From Oscillospiraceae bacterium (lineage in GTDB: Bacteria > Bacillota > Clostridia > Oscillospirales > Acutalibacteraceae): 46,593 nt of DNA. The position numbers and the translations under genes are program-made. The stretch covers positions 1-46,593 of the forward strand of contig SVQC01000011.1 in the NCBI GenBank assembly GCA_015065585.1, read 5' to 3'. This document shows positions 24,432-32,369 of the stretch, in pieces (position 1 is the first letter of the stretch; each line of letters opens with the position of its first letter). The notes beneath the pieces are model-generated. The model worked only from the letters and a program-made list of their open reading frames with translations. It made no database searches and was not told where the DNA came from.

Positions 24432-24614
24432 ATCCTGCTCTGTTCGCGGACCGTGGCTATTATAACCCTACACTTTTATTATCGGGGCTGTTGCTCGGAC
24501 GGCGGGTATGCAGGCCTCCCGATTTCTTCGGACGTTGGAAGCACAAAACCGTTTGGCTGGCACCCACCTGCTTTTTTTGCAGGTTATTAATCGCCCATTA
24601 CGGCAGAGTGGGAT
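24432..24614 (+). ncRNA. ssrS: Probable 6S RNA
   Basis: A 183-nt intergenic segment whose ends form an 11-bp closing stem (ATCCTGCTCTG with CAGAGTGGGAT, two wobble pairs). TGTTCGCGGACCG follows the 5' strand, resembling the conserved TGTTCGC of E. coli 6S RNA. A GTATGCAGGCC segment and a small CCTGC/GCAGG hairpin on the 3' side fit the 6S layout of closing stem, central bubble with 3' hairpin, and apical stem. 6S RNA mimics an open promoter and sequesters RNA polymerase holoenzyme. There is no reading frame. A covariance-model search was not possible, so this rests on structure and size. Confidence 0.75.
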
Positions 24615-24673
24615 AGAAAAGTTTAATATAAGCCTATCCTGTCAGGCTATATATAATTAACAAGGAGGATGCG

Positions 24674-24937
24674 ATGAAGATGAACTTTACAGGAATTGTG
24701 CGCCAGGTAGATACTCTTGGCAGACTAGTCATCCCAAGAGAGCTCCGCAAAATGCTGGATATCACCGATGGTGTGGACAGTTTCGAAATTTATGTCAATG
24801 AAGCAGGACATATAGTTTTGAAAAAATACAATCCCGCTTGTGCCCTTTGCGGCAACAAGGACGGTCTTGTAAGTCACGGTGATAAACTTGTTTGCAACAA
24901 CTGTATTGATGCGCTAAACAAACAGCGAGAAGGTTAA
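24674..24937 (+). CDS. AbrB/SpoVT-family transition regulator with C-terminal zinc ribbon
   Basis: An 87-aa regulator. Residues 4-52 form an AbrB-type swapped-hairpin DNA-binding domain (GIVRQVDTLGRLVIPRELRK, then DSFEIYVNEAGHIVLKKY). The C-terminus has CALCGN and CNNC, two CxxC pairs that look like a small zinc ribbon, unlike the C-terminal multimerisation domain of B. subtilis AbrB. ATG 24674 is 5 bp from AGGAGG and ATG 24680 is 11 bp from it; either may be used. It may act in the transition to stationary phase or sporulation, as AbrB relatives do. Confidence 0.88.
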   Translation: MKMNFTGIVRQVDTLGRLVIPRELRKMLDITDGVDSFEIYVNEAGHIVLKKYNPACALCGNKDGLVSHGDKLVCNNCIDALNKQREG

Positions 24938-24940
24938 TTA

Positions 24941-24980
24941 TAAACAGCACCCGAAAAGATTGCTCTTCGGGTGCTGTTTA
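24941..24980 (+). terminator. Terminator of the AbrB-like gene
   Basis: A 15-bp stem TAAACAGCACCCGAA/TTCGGGTGCTGTTTA followed by TTTTAATTTA. Confidence 0.93.
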
Positions 24981-25044
24981 TTTTAATTTAGTAATATTCT
25001 AAATTTAGAATTTCGGCTATTCTTTCTCCTCACACATAGTGGCT

Positions 25045-25641
25045 TTAATCAAATTGCTCAGAGGGTAAAGCAAGTCTTTCTCCCTGTTGATTTTTAAGGA
25101 TATAAATTTCGTCTCTGGCGCTAAGAGGCGTGCTGACAATTTCTAATACATTAAACTTATCATTGATAGCATTAAAACAAGCTTGTGTTTTTTTCTTCAT
25201 TCCGTCAACAGTATCAATAATATTTCCCTGCTCACTATCACTGTATAACGGCTGAAAAACGATTTTTCCGCCTATAACAACAATAACATCATTAACGGCA
25301 ATATCATTTGTGTAAAGAACCCCTACGGCATACATTTTACCGCTATCATAAGGGCAAATTTCCTTAACGATAATATTATCAACACTAAGATTTCTAAAGT
25401 CAGAAGCTTCATTTAATACAGCGTCGGCTGTTTCCTTAGTGCCCTCCAGAATATAGCTCTCTACAACTCCCAAGGGGAAACCGCCGTATACCGCTTTTAA
25501 AGTATCGGCTACTTCCTTTTCTTTTTTTGTCATTTCTGCCGTAACTTCTATCTCTTGTGTTTCATTTTTATTTTGCTGAAAACAACCGGCAAAAGAACAT
25601 AAAACACAAATCGTAAGAATAAAGCAAAGAATTCTTTTCAT
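25045..25641 (-). CDS. Lipoprotein of unknown function
   Basis: A 198-aa protein with a signal peptide (MKRILCFILTICVLCSF) and lipobox FAGC, so it is anchored outside the membrane. The mature part has a helix-rich start (TKKEKEVADTLKAVYGG) and mixed alpha/beta sequence with no motif I recognise; it may belong to one of the small clostridial DUF lipoprotein families. It is monocistronic with its own promoter and lies next to nothing informative. Confidence 0.75.
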   Translation of the reverse strand: MKRILCFILTICVLCSFAGCFQQNKNETQEIEVTAEMTKKEKEVADTLKAVYGGFPLGVVESYILEGTKETADAVLNEASDFRNLSVDNIIVKEICPYDSGKMYAVGVLYTNDIAVNDVIVVIGGKIVFQPLYSDSEQGNIIDTVDGMKKKTQACFNAINDKFNVLEIVSTPLSARDEIYILKNQQGERLALPSEQFD

Positions 25642-25671
25642 TTTTTTACAAGACCTCTGTTTTTTTCTTTT

Positions 25672-25700
25672 ATCTTAACAAATTTTAAAAGTAAAATCAA
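25672..25700 (-). promoter_or_regulatory. Promoter of the lipoprotein gene
   Basis: TTGATT and TAAGAT with a 17-bp spacer on the minus strand. Confidence 0.6.
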
Positions 25701-25708
25701 GCAAAAAA

Positions 25709-25733
25709 GGCTGTCAACAAAAAACTGACAGCC
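25709..25733 (-). terminator. Terminator of the pgi-P-loop unit
   Basis: GGCTGTCA pairs with TGACAGCC around a 9-base loop. On the minus strand it is followed by TTTTTTGC. Confidence 0.9.
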
Positions 25734-25743
25734 ACTTTTTTGA

Positions 25744-26157
25744 CTATTTTTCTACATAAGCGAGAACTTCATCTGGCAGTTCATCTTCATTTGCAGAAAC
25801 GGTAAAGAAGAACTCGATTCCGGTTTCTTTAGAAAGAGCGTCAACCTTAGCAAGAAAATCAGCTAATTCGCCATAATCGCGAGAACCGATGCGAAGTGTT
25901 GCATCACCGAAGATATTTGTAACGTCGTAATTACCGGCGCATACGCCGCAAATCATTCCGTAATAAGCATTAAAGCCGCTGATACCGTAATGGTCGGCAT
26001 CTATAAGTCTAACCTTATGAGTGATGTTAAATTTTAAGGTATCGCCCTGCTCAAAACAGACAACACAACCCTTGCTCTGTTCTGCAGCGGCGTTCACAAC
26101 ATCCATCAATTTTTTGGTTTTGCCGGAACCCTTTTTTCCAATAATGATTTTTACCAT
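25744..26157 (-). CDS. Small P-loop protein of unknown function
   Basis: A 137-aa protein with a Walker A motif at its very start (IIIGKKGSGKTKKLM) and a possible second beta strand (GCVVCFEQGD). No clear Walker B, sensor or partner domain is seen, so it is shorter than a typical AAA or PilT ATPase, although similar proteins are sometimes labelled PilT-like. ATG 26157 was chosen because AAAAGGAGCT lies just upstream; an in-frame ATG at 26184 precedes that site. It follows pgi by 48 bp and probably shares its transcript. Confidence 0.7.
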   Translation of the reverse strand: MVKIIIGKKGSGKTKKLMDVVNAAAEQSKGCVVCFEQGDTLKFNITHKVRLIDADHYGISGFNAYYGMICGVCAGNYDVTNIFGDATLRIGSRDYGELADFLAKVDALSKETGIEFFFTVSANEDELPDEVLAYVEK

Positions 26158-26205
26158 ATTTACCAGCTCCTTTTTTATATTCACCGCTTAAAGCGGATAT
26201 TTTAT

Positions 26206-27543
26206 TTAAGAAAGTCTAGCCTCAAGCTTGGCTTTTTCTTCCTCATAACCGGGTTTGCCCAGAAGTGCAAACATATTTTTCTTATAAGCTTCAACACCGG
26301 GTTGGTCAAAGGGATTAACCCCTAATACATAACCGGAAATTGCGCAAGCCTTTTCAAAGAAGTAAATAAGTCTTCCCAGGTTTTCTTCATCTGTGTTATC
26401 TATATTTATAACAAGGTTTGGTGCGCCGCCGTCGGTATGAGCAAGCACAGTACCCTCAAAGGCTTTTTTATTTACAAAAGACATAGTCTTACCCTTTAAG
26501 AAGTTAAGACCGTCACCGTCGTTTTCCTCTTCCTCAATAACAAGGTCTTTACCGGCTTTATCAATAGTAACAACGGTTTCGAAAAGAATTCTGCTTCCGT
26601 CCTGAATATATTGACCCATAGAATGAAGGTCGGTAGAGAAAATTACCGATGCAGGTAAAATACCTTTATTTTCCTTACCCTCACTCTCGCCGAAAAGCTG
26701 TTTAAACCATTCAGCCATCATAGTAAAGCGAGGCTCATAGCTGACAAGCATTTCTACCGATTTACCACTACGGTAAAAAGCATTTCTTACAGCAGAATAC
26801 TGATAGCAAGGATTTTTATCGAAATCTTTAATATTGTAATCTTCAGAAGCCTCTCTTGCGCCTTTCATCAGCGCGTCGATATCAGCGCCGGCAGCAGCTA
26901 TAGGCAAAAGACCTACCGCCGTAAGCACCGAGAAACGACCGCCAACATCATCAGGCACTACGAAGCATTCGTAGCCTTTTTGGTCAGCAAGCGCTTTCAG
27001 GGTACCTCTTGCGCGGTCGGTAGTGCAGTAAATTCTTTTTGCCGCTTCCTTTTCGCCGTATCTTTCCTCAAGATATTTTCTAAGCACTCTGAAAGCGACA
27101 GCGGGTTCAGTAGTCGTTCCGCTTTTGCTTATGATATTAAGAGAAACTCTTTTATTTTCACAAAGAGAAAGTATATCATTAAGATAAGAACCGCTTATAG
27201 AATTACCTGCAAAATAAATTTCAGGTGTATTTTCTTTAACGCTATTATAGAAAGGTCCCTTTAAAAATTCAATAGCCGCACGAGCACCAAGGTAGCTTCC
27301 GCCAATACCGATAACTATTAAAACATCGGTATCTTCTTTAATTTTTTTTGCGGCTTTTTTAATTCTCTGAAATTCTTCTTTATCGTAATCGGTAGGAAGA
27401 TTCATCCAACCTAAAAAGGTGTTTCCTAAACCGCTTTTATTGTTTAAGGTATCGTGAGCCGAAAAAACTTCAGGAATTAAGGTCTTAATTTCACCCTCAT
27501 CTAAAAAATCTTTCGCATACTTATAACTAAAACTTAACGCCAA
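26206..27543 (-). CDS. pgi: Glucose-6-phosphate isomerase
   Basis: A 445-aa Pgi of the short bacterial type, interconverting glucose-6-phosphate and fructose-6-phosphate in glycolysis. SIS-domain motifs are clear: [24 protein letters not shown] and the C-terminal [14 protein letters not shown] segment ([14 protein letters not shown]). The start is TTG at 27543 with GGGAG 8 bp upstream; no better start is in frame. A promoter of good quality lies just before it. Confidence 0.96.
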   Translation of the reverse strand: MALSFSYKYAKDFLDEGEIKTLIPEVFSAHDTLNNKSGLGNTFLGWMNLPTDYDKEEFQRIKKAAKKIKEDTDVLIVIGIGGSYLGARAAIEFLKGPFYNSVKENTPEIYFAGNSISGSYLNDILSLCENKRVSLNIISKSGTTTEPAVAFRVLRKYLEERYGEKEAAKRIYCTTDRARGTLKALADQKGYECFVVPDDVGGRFSVLTAVGLLPIAAAGADIDALMKGAREASEDYNIKDFDKNPCYQYSAVRNAFYRSGKSVEMLVSYEPRFTMMAEWFKQLFGESEGKENKGILPASVIFSTDLHSMGQYIQDGSRILFETVVTIDKAGKDLVIEEEENDGDGLNFLKGKTMSFVNKKAFEGTVLAHTDGGAPNLVINIDNTDEENLGRLIYFFEKACAISGYVLGVNPFDQPGVEAYKKNMFALLGKPGYEEEKAKLEARLS

Positions 27544-27572
27544 CTCAAAAACTCCCTTGTTATATTGTATTT

Positions 27573-27601
27573 ATTGTACTATAAATTAAGCTGATTTTCA
27601 A
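27573..27601 (-). promoter_or_regulatory. Promoter of pgi
   Basis: TTGAAA and TACAAT with a 17-bp spacer on the minus strand, about 30 bp from the TTG start codon. Confidence 0.65.
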
Positions 27602-27643
27602 TAGAAAATTACCTAAATTTATAAATTTTACACAAAATATTCA

Positions 27644-28795
27644 TTATAAGGTAAATAAACTTAAAAGCAGACCTTTAAAGGCGGAAAAAACCGTTAGTTT
27701 CGATATGTCTTCTTTTAGTGTAATAGGTATAGTGCCGAGCTGTTCACCGTTCAAGGTATAGACAATCTCACCTACCTTACTGCCTTTTTTAAGAGGAGCA
27801 GTGAGAGTCTCAGGATAAACAGCCTGCATTTCTACTTCTCCCTTTACGCTTTTTTTAACAAGCGCACTGATATTGCCAACAGCCTCAAGCTCTACCTTTT
27901 TTTTAGTTCCCTTTTTTACCTCTGTATACATTTTTTCCGTTTGGTCGGGTTTTATTTCTATATTTTTATAATTTGCAAAACCAAAATTTAAAAGCTTTTG
28001 GGCAGAGGAAAATCTATCATTACTTGATGGCGCACTCATAACTACGGCTATAAGGGAAAGTCCGTCACGTTCGGCTGAGGCAGAAAGACAGTACCCCGCC
28101 TTTGAGGTTGTTCCCGTTTTTAGTCCCGTACAGCCCTCGTAAAACTTTACGAGTCTATTAGTGTTAACAAGCTCGGATTCCCCGTTTCTCAAAGAATCCA
28201 TCCAAATTGTAGAATATTCCGTAATTTTTTTATGTTTTAACAGTTCTGCCGACATAACGGCAACGTCATAGGCACTGCTATAGTGATTTTCGCTGTCAAG
28301 ACCGGTACTGTTTTCAAAATTCGTATTATTCATACCAAGCGCCTTTGCCTTTTCATTCATAAGGGCAACAAAGCTTTCTTCACTCCCTGCCACAGCCTCA
28401 GCCAGAAGAACCGTTGCGTCATTTGCTGAAACCACAGCTACAGCTTTTAAAAGGTCGTGAACGCTCATTGTTTCCCCCGGCTCAAGCCAAATCTGACTGC
28501 CGCCAAGGGCAGCGGCGGTTTCGGAGCAGGTAAGCACCGTATCAAAAGAAAACTGACCGTTTTCTATTGCCTCAAAGATAAGTATTAATGACATAACCTT
28601 CGTTATCGAGGCAGGCGGACTTTTAACATCGGCATCTGCCTCATAAAGCACCTTGCCGCTTTTTGCGTCTATAAGCACGGCAGAAGCAGCTGATAAAGAC
28701 AGCGCGTCATTTTTCCCTTCCCCTTCAGTTTCAGCCGACACCGGCATAGAAAATATAAGCAAAAAGCTAAGTATAAAACATAAAATCTTTAACAT
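27644..28795 (-). CDS. D-alanyl-D-alanine carboxypeptidase (DacF-like PBP)
   Basis: A 383-aa serine peptidase of the S11 family that trims the terminal D-Ala from peptidoglycan stem peptides. It has a signal peptide, then the three active-site motifs: SITK (in SPPASITKVM), SAN (in VVSANDATVL) and KTG (in TGLKTGTTSKAG), followed by a beta-rich PBP5 C-terminal domain and a weak C-terminal amphipathic segment. The start is ATG 28795 with AGGGGGT upstream; the longer in-frame extension runs into the LUD gene and would bury the signal peptide. It is the third gene after mnmA and the LUD gene. Confidence 0.93.
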   Translation of the reverse strand: MLKILCFILSFLLIFSMPVSAETEGEGKNDALSLSAASAVLIDAKSGKVLYEADADVKSPPASITKVMSLILIFEAIENGQFSFDTVLTCSETAAALGGSQIWLEPGETMSVHDLLKAVAVVSANDATVLLAEAVAGSEESFVALMNEKAKALGMNNTNFENSTGLDSENHYSSAYDVAVMSAELLKHKKITEYSTIWMDSLRNGESELVNTNRLVKFYEGCTGLKTGTTSKAGYCLSASAERDGLSLIAVVMSAPSSNDRFSSAQKLLNFGFANYKNIEIKPDQTEKMYTEVKKGTKKKVELEAVGNISALVKKSVKGEVEMQAVYPETLTAPLKKGSKVGEIVYTLNGEQLGTIPITLKEDISKLTVFSAFKGLLLSLFTL

Positions 28796-28838
28796 AAAAG
28801 CATACCCCCTAAAGTAAGGATATGCTTTTAAAATCTTT

Positions 28839-29489
28839 TTAATAACCCAGATTCTCTTTACAGATAATAACCTTAATTCTGTCCTTCGCACGTTGTTTCG
28901 ACAAAATCGTATAGTCACAGCAAATTCGGTTTTCGCTACCACAGCCACTCGTTATAGAGTGATTTTCCTCCATCAATCCCATACATTCGCCCTTAGCAAA
29001 GCAGTAGGTTTCCATTCCAAGACGCTGACAGTTTTTAGGGGCGGCAATTTTTTTAATACGGTCAAAGGCATCCTCAATGCTGTCGGTTATCTTATTCTCA
29101 CAAGCCACTACAATAACGCTGTCAGGTCCGTATATCATTGCCGCAACTCTGTTGCCTATTCCATCCACGTTAACTAGGTCGCCGTTTGTGGTAATTGCAT
29201 TAGATGAGGTTAAGAAAACATCGGCAAAAAAGGCTTCTCTGAATCTTTTTTTGCGCTCTTGCGGAGAAATACCATCTTCATAGCGGTCTATTACAGAAAA
29301 GCCGCCATTTTTCATATATTCTACGGCATCTATACTGCTCAAGGTAACGCTTCCACCAAAAGCGACCTTATCGCCTTTTTCCATAAGGCTTTCTATTAAG
29401 GGAATTATCTCCTCCTTCGTTTCCACGTAAAAGGGTTTCATATTATTTTTCTTTAAAGCTTCTATAGTTTTTAAAGTACTTTCATTCAC
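28839..29489 (-). CDS. LUD-domain protein (LutC/YkgG-like)
   Basis: A 216-aa protein with the LUD (DUF162) fold: VAFGGSVTLSSIDAVEYM, VFLTSSNAITTNGDLVNVDGIGNRV and VIVVACENKI. LutC-type relatives take part in lactate oxidation, but the many stand-alone clostridial members have no known role. The start is GTG at 29489, overlapping the mnmA stop (GTGA), with GGAGG about 9 bp upstream. An ATG at 29485 is in another frame and stops at once. The C-terminal cysteines (CGSENRICC) are notable but unassigned. Confidence 0.88.
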   Translation of the reverse strand: MNESTLKTIEALKKNNMKPFYVETKEEIIPLIESLMEKGDKVAFGGSVTLSSIDAVEYMKNGGFSVIDRYEDGISPQERKKRFREAFFADVFLTSSNAITTNGDLVNVDGIGNRVAAMIYGPDSVIVVACENKITDSIEDAFDRIKKIAAPKNCQRLGMETYCFAKGECMGLMEENHSITSGCGSENRICCDYTILSKQRAKDRIKVIICKENLGY

Positions 29490-30514
29490 TTTATAATACC
29501 TCCGCCTATTAAAATGTCATCTTGATAAAATACCGCCGACTGTCCCGAAGCCGCCGCCCGCTGAGGTTCTTTAAATTCAAGGGTGGCAGTATTACCCTTA
29601 AGGGTCAGAATGGCAGGACTGTCTTTATGTCGGTAACGAAGTTTTGCCGTAACAGGAATAATTAAATCGTCACTATTAATACCGATAATATTAACACTAT
29701 GAAGGTTTACGGTAGTGGTGAAAAGCAGTTCTTCATTATCGCTTAAAACCACTTCATTTTTATCCTTGTTTTTAGAAACAACAAAAGCGGGTTTGCCAAG
29801 AGCAATACCAAGTCCCTTACGCTGTCCTACGGTATAGCCGATTATACCCTTATGTTTGCCCACAACCTTTCCGTCGGTCAGCACAAAATCGCCCTCGGGA
29901 TATTTTTTGCCCGTAAAGTTTTCTATAAAGCCTTTATAGTTTCCGTCAGGTATAAAGCAGATATCCTGACTGTCAGGACGGTCGGCAGAAGAAAGGTCTA
30001 ATTCTTTAGCAATTTCCCTTACCTGCTCTTTAGTGTAATCCGATAACGGCATAAGTACACGGGAAAGCTGTTTTTCGGTTAATCTATACAGCATATAGGT
30101 CTGGTCCTTAGATAAGTCGGCAGGGCGTTTTATAAGGTGTTTTCCGTCTTTTACGACTATAGAGGAATAATGCCCCGTTGCTACATAATCGGCGCCAAGC
30201 TCATTGGCAATTTTCAGCATTTCTTCAATTTTAACCTCTGCATTACAAATAACGCAGGGATTTGGAGTTTCACCGTTTTCGTACGCCCGTATGAAATCCA
30301 TTATAACAGCGGTTTTAAAAAGTTCCTTTCGCTCCGCTACAATATGGCGAATACCCAGTTTGTCACAAACATTTTTTGCTACTAAAGTATCTTCTTTGCC
30401 ACTATCACACAGCAAGAGGGTTACGCCGATTACCTCATAGCCATCTTTTTTCAGCAAATAAGCCGCCACAGAGGAATCAACACCGCCACTCATACCTATA
30501 ATTACTTTTTTCAT
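29486..30514 (-). CDS. mnmA: tRNA-specific 2-thiouridylase MnmA
   Basis: A 342-aa enzyme that makes 2-thiouridine at wobble position 34 of tRNA for Lys, Glu and Gln. The PP-loop SGGVDSSVAAYLL is near the N-terminus. The catalytic cysteines are in NPCVICNAEVK and SQDICFIPDG, and the C-terminal beta-barrel ends in PQRAAASGQSAVFY. ATG 30514 (GGTGAT upstream) begins MKKVIIGMSG, the usual N-terminus; an in-frame ATG at 30541 adds nine unlikely residues. It heads the mnmA-LUD-dacF unit. Confidence 0.96.
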   Translation of the reverse strand: MKKVIIGMSGGVDSSVAAYLLKKDGYEVIGVTLLLCDSGKEDTLVAKNVCDKLGIRHIVAERKELFKTAVIMDFIRAYENGETPNPCVICNAEVKIEEMLKIANELGADYVATGHYSSIVVKDGKHLIKRPADLSKDQTYMLYRLTEKQLSRVLMPLSDYTKEQVREIAKELDLSSADRPDSQDICFIPDGNYKGFIENFTGKKYPEGDFVLTDGKVVGKHKGIIGYTVGQRKGLGIALGKPAFVVSKNKDKNEVVLSDNEELLFTTTVNLHSVNIIGINSDDLIIPVTAKLRYRHKDSPAILTLKGNTATLEFKEPQRAAASGQSAVFYQDDILIGGGIIK

Positions 30515-30529
30515 CAAATCACCGTTTTT

Positions 30530-30558
30530 ATTATATAACATAAGTATAGTTACTTCAA
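30530..30558 (-). promoter_or_regulatory. Promoter of the mnmA unit
   Basis: TTGAAG and TATAAT with a 17-bp spacer on the minus strand. The T-tract of the rny terminator abuts its -35 region. Confidence 0.7.
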
Positions 30559-30571
30559 GTATTTAAAAAAA

Positions 30572-30591
30572 CCACTTTGAAATCAAAGTGG
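30572..30591 (-). terminator. Terminator of rny
   Basis: CCACTTTGA pairs with TCAAAGTGG and is followed on the minus strand by TTTTTTT, directly after the rny stop. Confidence 0.88.
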
Positions 30592-30600
30592 CTTTAATAA

Positions 30601-32142
30601 TTATTTTGCGTAATCGATAACGCGGTTTTCTCTGATAAGGTTAACCTTAATCTGACCTGGATACTCAAGCTCATTTTCAATACGAGCCGCAATATCGTGA
30701 GCGATAAGCACCATCTGGTCATCGCTTATCATTTCGGGTTTAACTACGATTCTTATTTCACGACCAGCCTGAATTGCAAAAGAGGTTTCAACACCGTTAA
30801 AGGAATTGGCGATTTCCTCTAACTTTTCAAGACGCTTAATGTAGCTTTCTATGTTTTCTCTTCTTGCACCGGGACGGGCGGCAGAAATAGCATCGGCAGC
30901 CTGAACGATACATGCAATAACCGTCTTAGCCTCCACCTCACCGTGATGAGCGTGAATAGCGTGGATAACGCCTTCGCTTTCCTTATATTTCTTAGCGGCT
31001 TCTACACCAAGCTGAATATGCGAGCCCTCTTGCTCATGGTCAAGTGCCTTGCCGATATCGTGAAGAAGACCGGCACGCTTAGCCATAGTAACATCGGCGC
31101 CCATTTCAGCGGCAATAAGACCGGAAAGATGGCAAACCTCCATAGAATGATTAAGCACGTTCTGACCGTAGCTGGTACGGTACTGAAGCTTACCGAGAAG
31201 CTTAATAAGCTCAGGATGAAGATTATGAACGCCTGCTTCTATCATTGCGCGCTCACCCTCCTGCTTAATAGCATACTCAACCTCAGCAGTAGCCTTTGCA
31301 ACGGTTTCTTCAATACGGGCAGGATGTATTCTGCCGTCAAGAATTAATTTTTCAAGAGTAATTCTTGCGATTTCGCGTCTTACGGGGTCAAAGCTTGAAA
31401 GGGTAATAGCTTCTGGAGTATCGTCAATAATAAGGTCAACGCCCGTAGCAGTTTCAAGAGCGCGGATATTTCTACCCTCTCTACCGATAATTCTACCCTT
31501 CATTTCGTCATTGGGAAGTGCCACGACAGATACCGTCATTTCAGACGAATGGTCAGCAGCGCAACGCTGAATAGCATGGCCGATAATCTCCTTAGCCAAT
31601 TTGTCAGCCTCATCCTTAGTGTGCTGTTCAAAGTCCATAATACGAACAGCCTTTTCATGTTCAAGCTCACCGTCAAGCATAGACAGCAAATGCTCCTTAG
31701 CCTGTTCACAGGAAAAGCCTGAAATACGCTCAAGAAGTTCTAACTGGCTCTTTTTAATGCGCTCACATTCTTCAAGCTTTTCATCGATTTCCTTAGCGCG
31801 CTTTTGCAGTTTTTCCTCCTTTAGCTCAAGGTTGTCTATTTTCTTATCAAGGTTCTCTTCTTTTTGCTGGAGTCTGTGCTCCTGTCGTTGAATATCACCA
31901 CGGCGTTCCCGCAGTTCTCTATCATTTTCCTGACGAAGACGAAGAACTTCGTCCTTAGCCTCTACAAGAAGTTCTTTCTTCTTTGTTTCGGCGGTTTTCA
32001 TAGCGTCGCTTAGTATACGCTTTGCTTCATCTTTTGCAGAGCCAATGGTCTTATCGTCAGACTTTCTTCTATAGGACATACCTACAAAGAAGCCAATAAT
32101 GCAAAGCACTACCGAGGCAACGCCGCCAATAATGTACGGCAT
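30601..32142 (-). CDS. rny: Ribonuclease Y
   Basis: A 513-aa membrane-anchored endoribonuclease that starts mRNA decay. It has one N-terminal helix (about residues 4-22), a long coiled coil (about 30-180, Lys/Glu/Arg-rich), a KH domain ([17 protein letters not shown]) and an HD domain ([20 protein letters not shown]). The C-terminus [20 protein letters not shown] is canonical. AGGAGG precedes the ATG. It has its own promoter and a leader of about 140 nt. Confidence 0.97.
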   Translation of the reverse strand: MPYIIGGVASVVLCIIGFFVGMSYRRKSDDKTIGSAKDEAKRILSDAMKTAETKKKELLVEAKDEVLRLRQENDRELRERRGDIQRQEHRLQQKEENLDKKIDNLELKEEKLQKRAKEIDEKLEECERIKKSQLELLERISGFSCEQAKEHLLSMLDGELEHEKAVRIMDFEQHTKDEADKLAKEIIGHAIQRCAADHSSEMTVSVVALPNDEMKGRIIGREGRNIRALETATGVDLIIDDTPEAITLSSFDPVRREIARITLEKLILDGRIHPARIEETVAKATAEVEYAIKQEGERAMIEAGVHNLHPELIKLLGKLQYRTSYGQNVLNHSMEVCHLSGLIAAEMGADVTMAKRAGLLHDIGKALDHEQEGSHIQLGVEAAKKYKESEGVIHAIHAHHGEVEAKTVIACIVQAADAISAARPGARRENIESYIKRLEKLEEIANSFNGVETSFAIQAGREIRIVVKPEMISDDQMVLIAHDIAARIENELEYPGQIKVNLIRENRVIDYAK

Positions 32143-32289
32143 ATTAAATTCCTCCTATATATTAAATGCGTTTTATTTTGGAATTCTTAAGCTCCTCTGA
32201 GGCCGCATCTTTACCCCAGTATAAAGTCAATGACAGCAAACGTTTCGCCAAAAATCACATTATGCCACCATTGTAACCTACTGTTTATT

Positions 32290-32318
32290 ATTTTAACACC
32301 ATTTACATTTACTGTCAA
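32290..32318 (-). promoter_or_regulatory. Promoter of rny
   Basis: Consensus TTGACA and TAAAAT with a 17-bp spacer on the minus strand. The 5' leader of about 140 nt between this and rny has no known riboswitch pattern. Confidence 0.78.
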
Positions 32319-32335
32319 GAAGCGAATAAAACAAA

Positions 32336-32363
32336 ATCTCCGAAAGAAAGCTCTTTCGGAGAT
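32336..32363 (-). terminator. Terminator of the cohesin-dockerin pair
   Basis: TCTCCGAAAG pairs with CTTTCGGAGA; the minus-strand tail reads TTTTGTTTT. It directly follows the cohesin-like gene. Confidence 0.92.
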
Positions 32364-32369
32364 AAAAGT

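Noticed and set aside
24642..24655. TATATAAT as a promoter for the AbrB-like gene
   Set aside because: The -10 is good, but I find no acceptable -35 at 16-18 bp, and the box lies too near the ribosome site for confidence.
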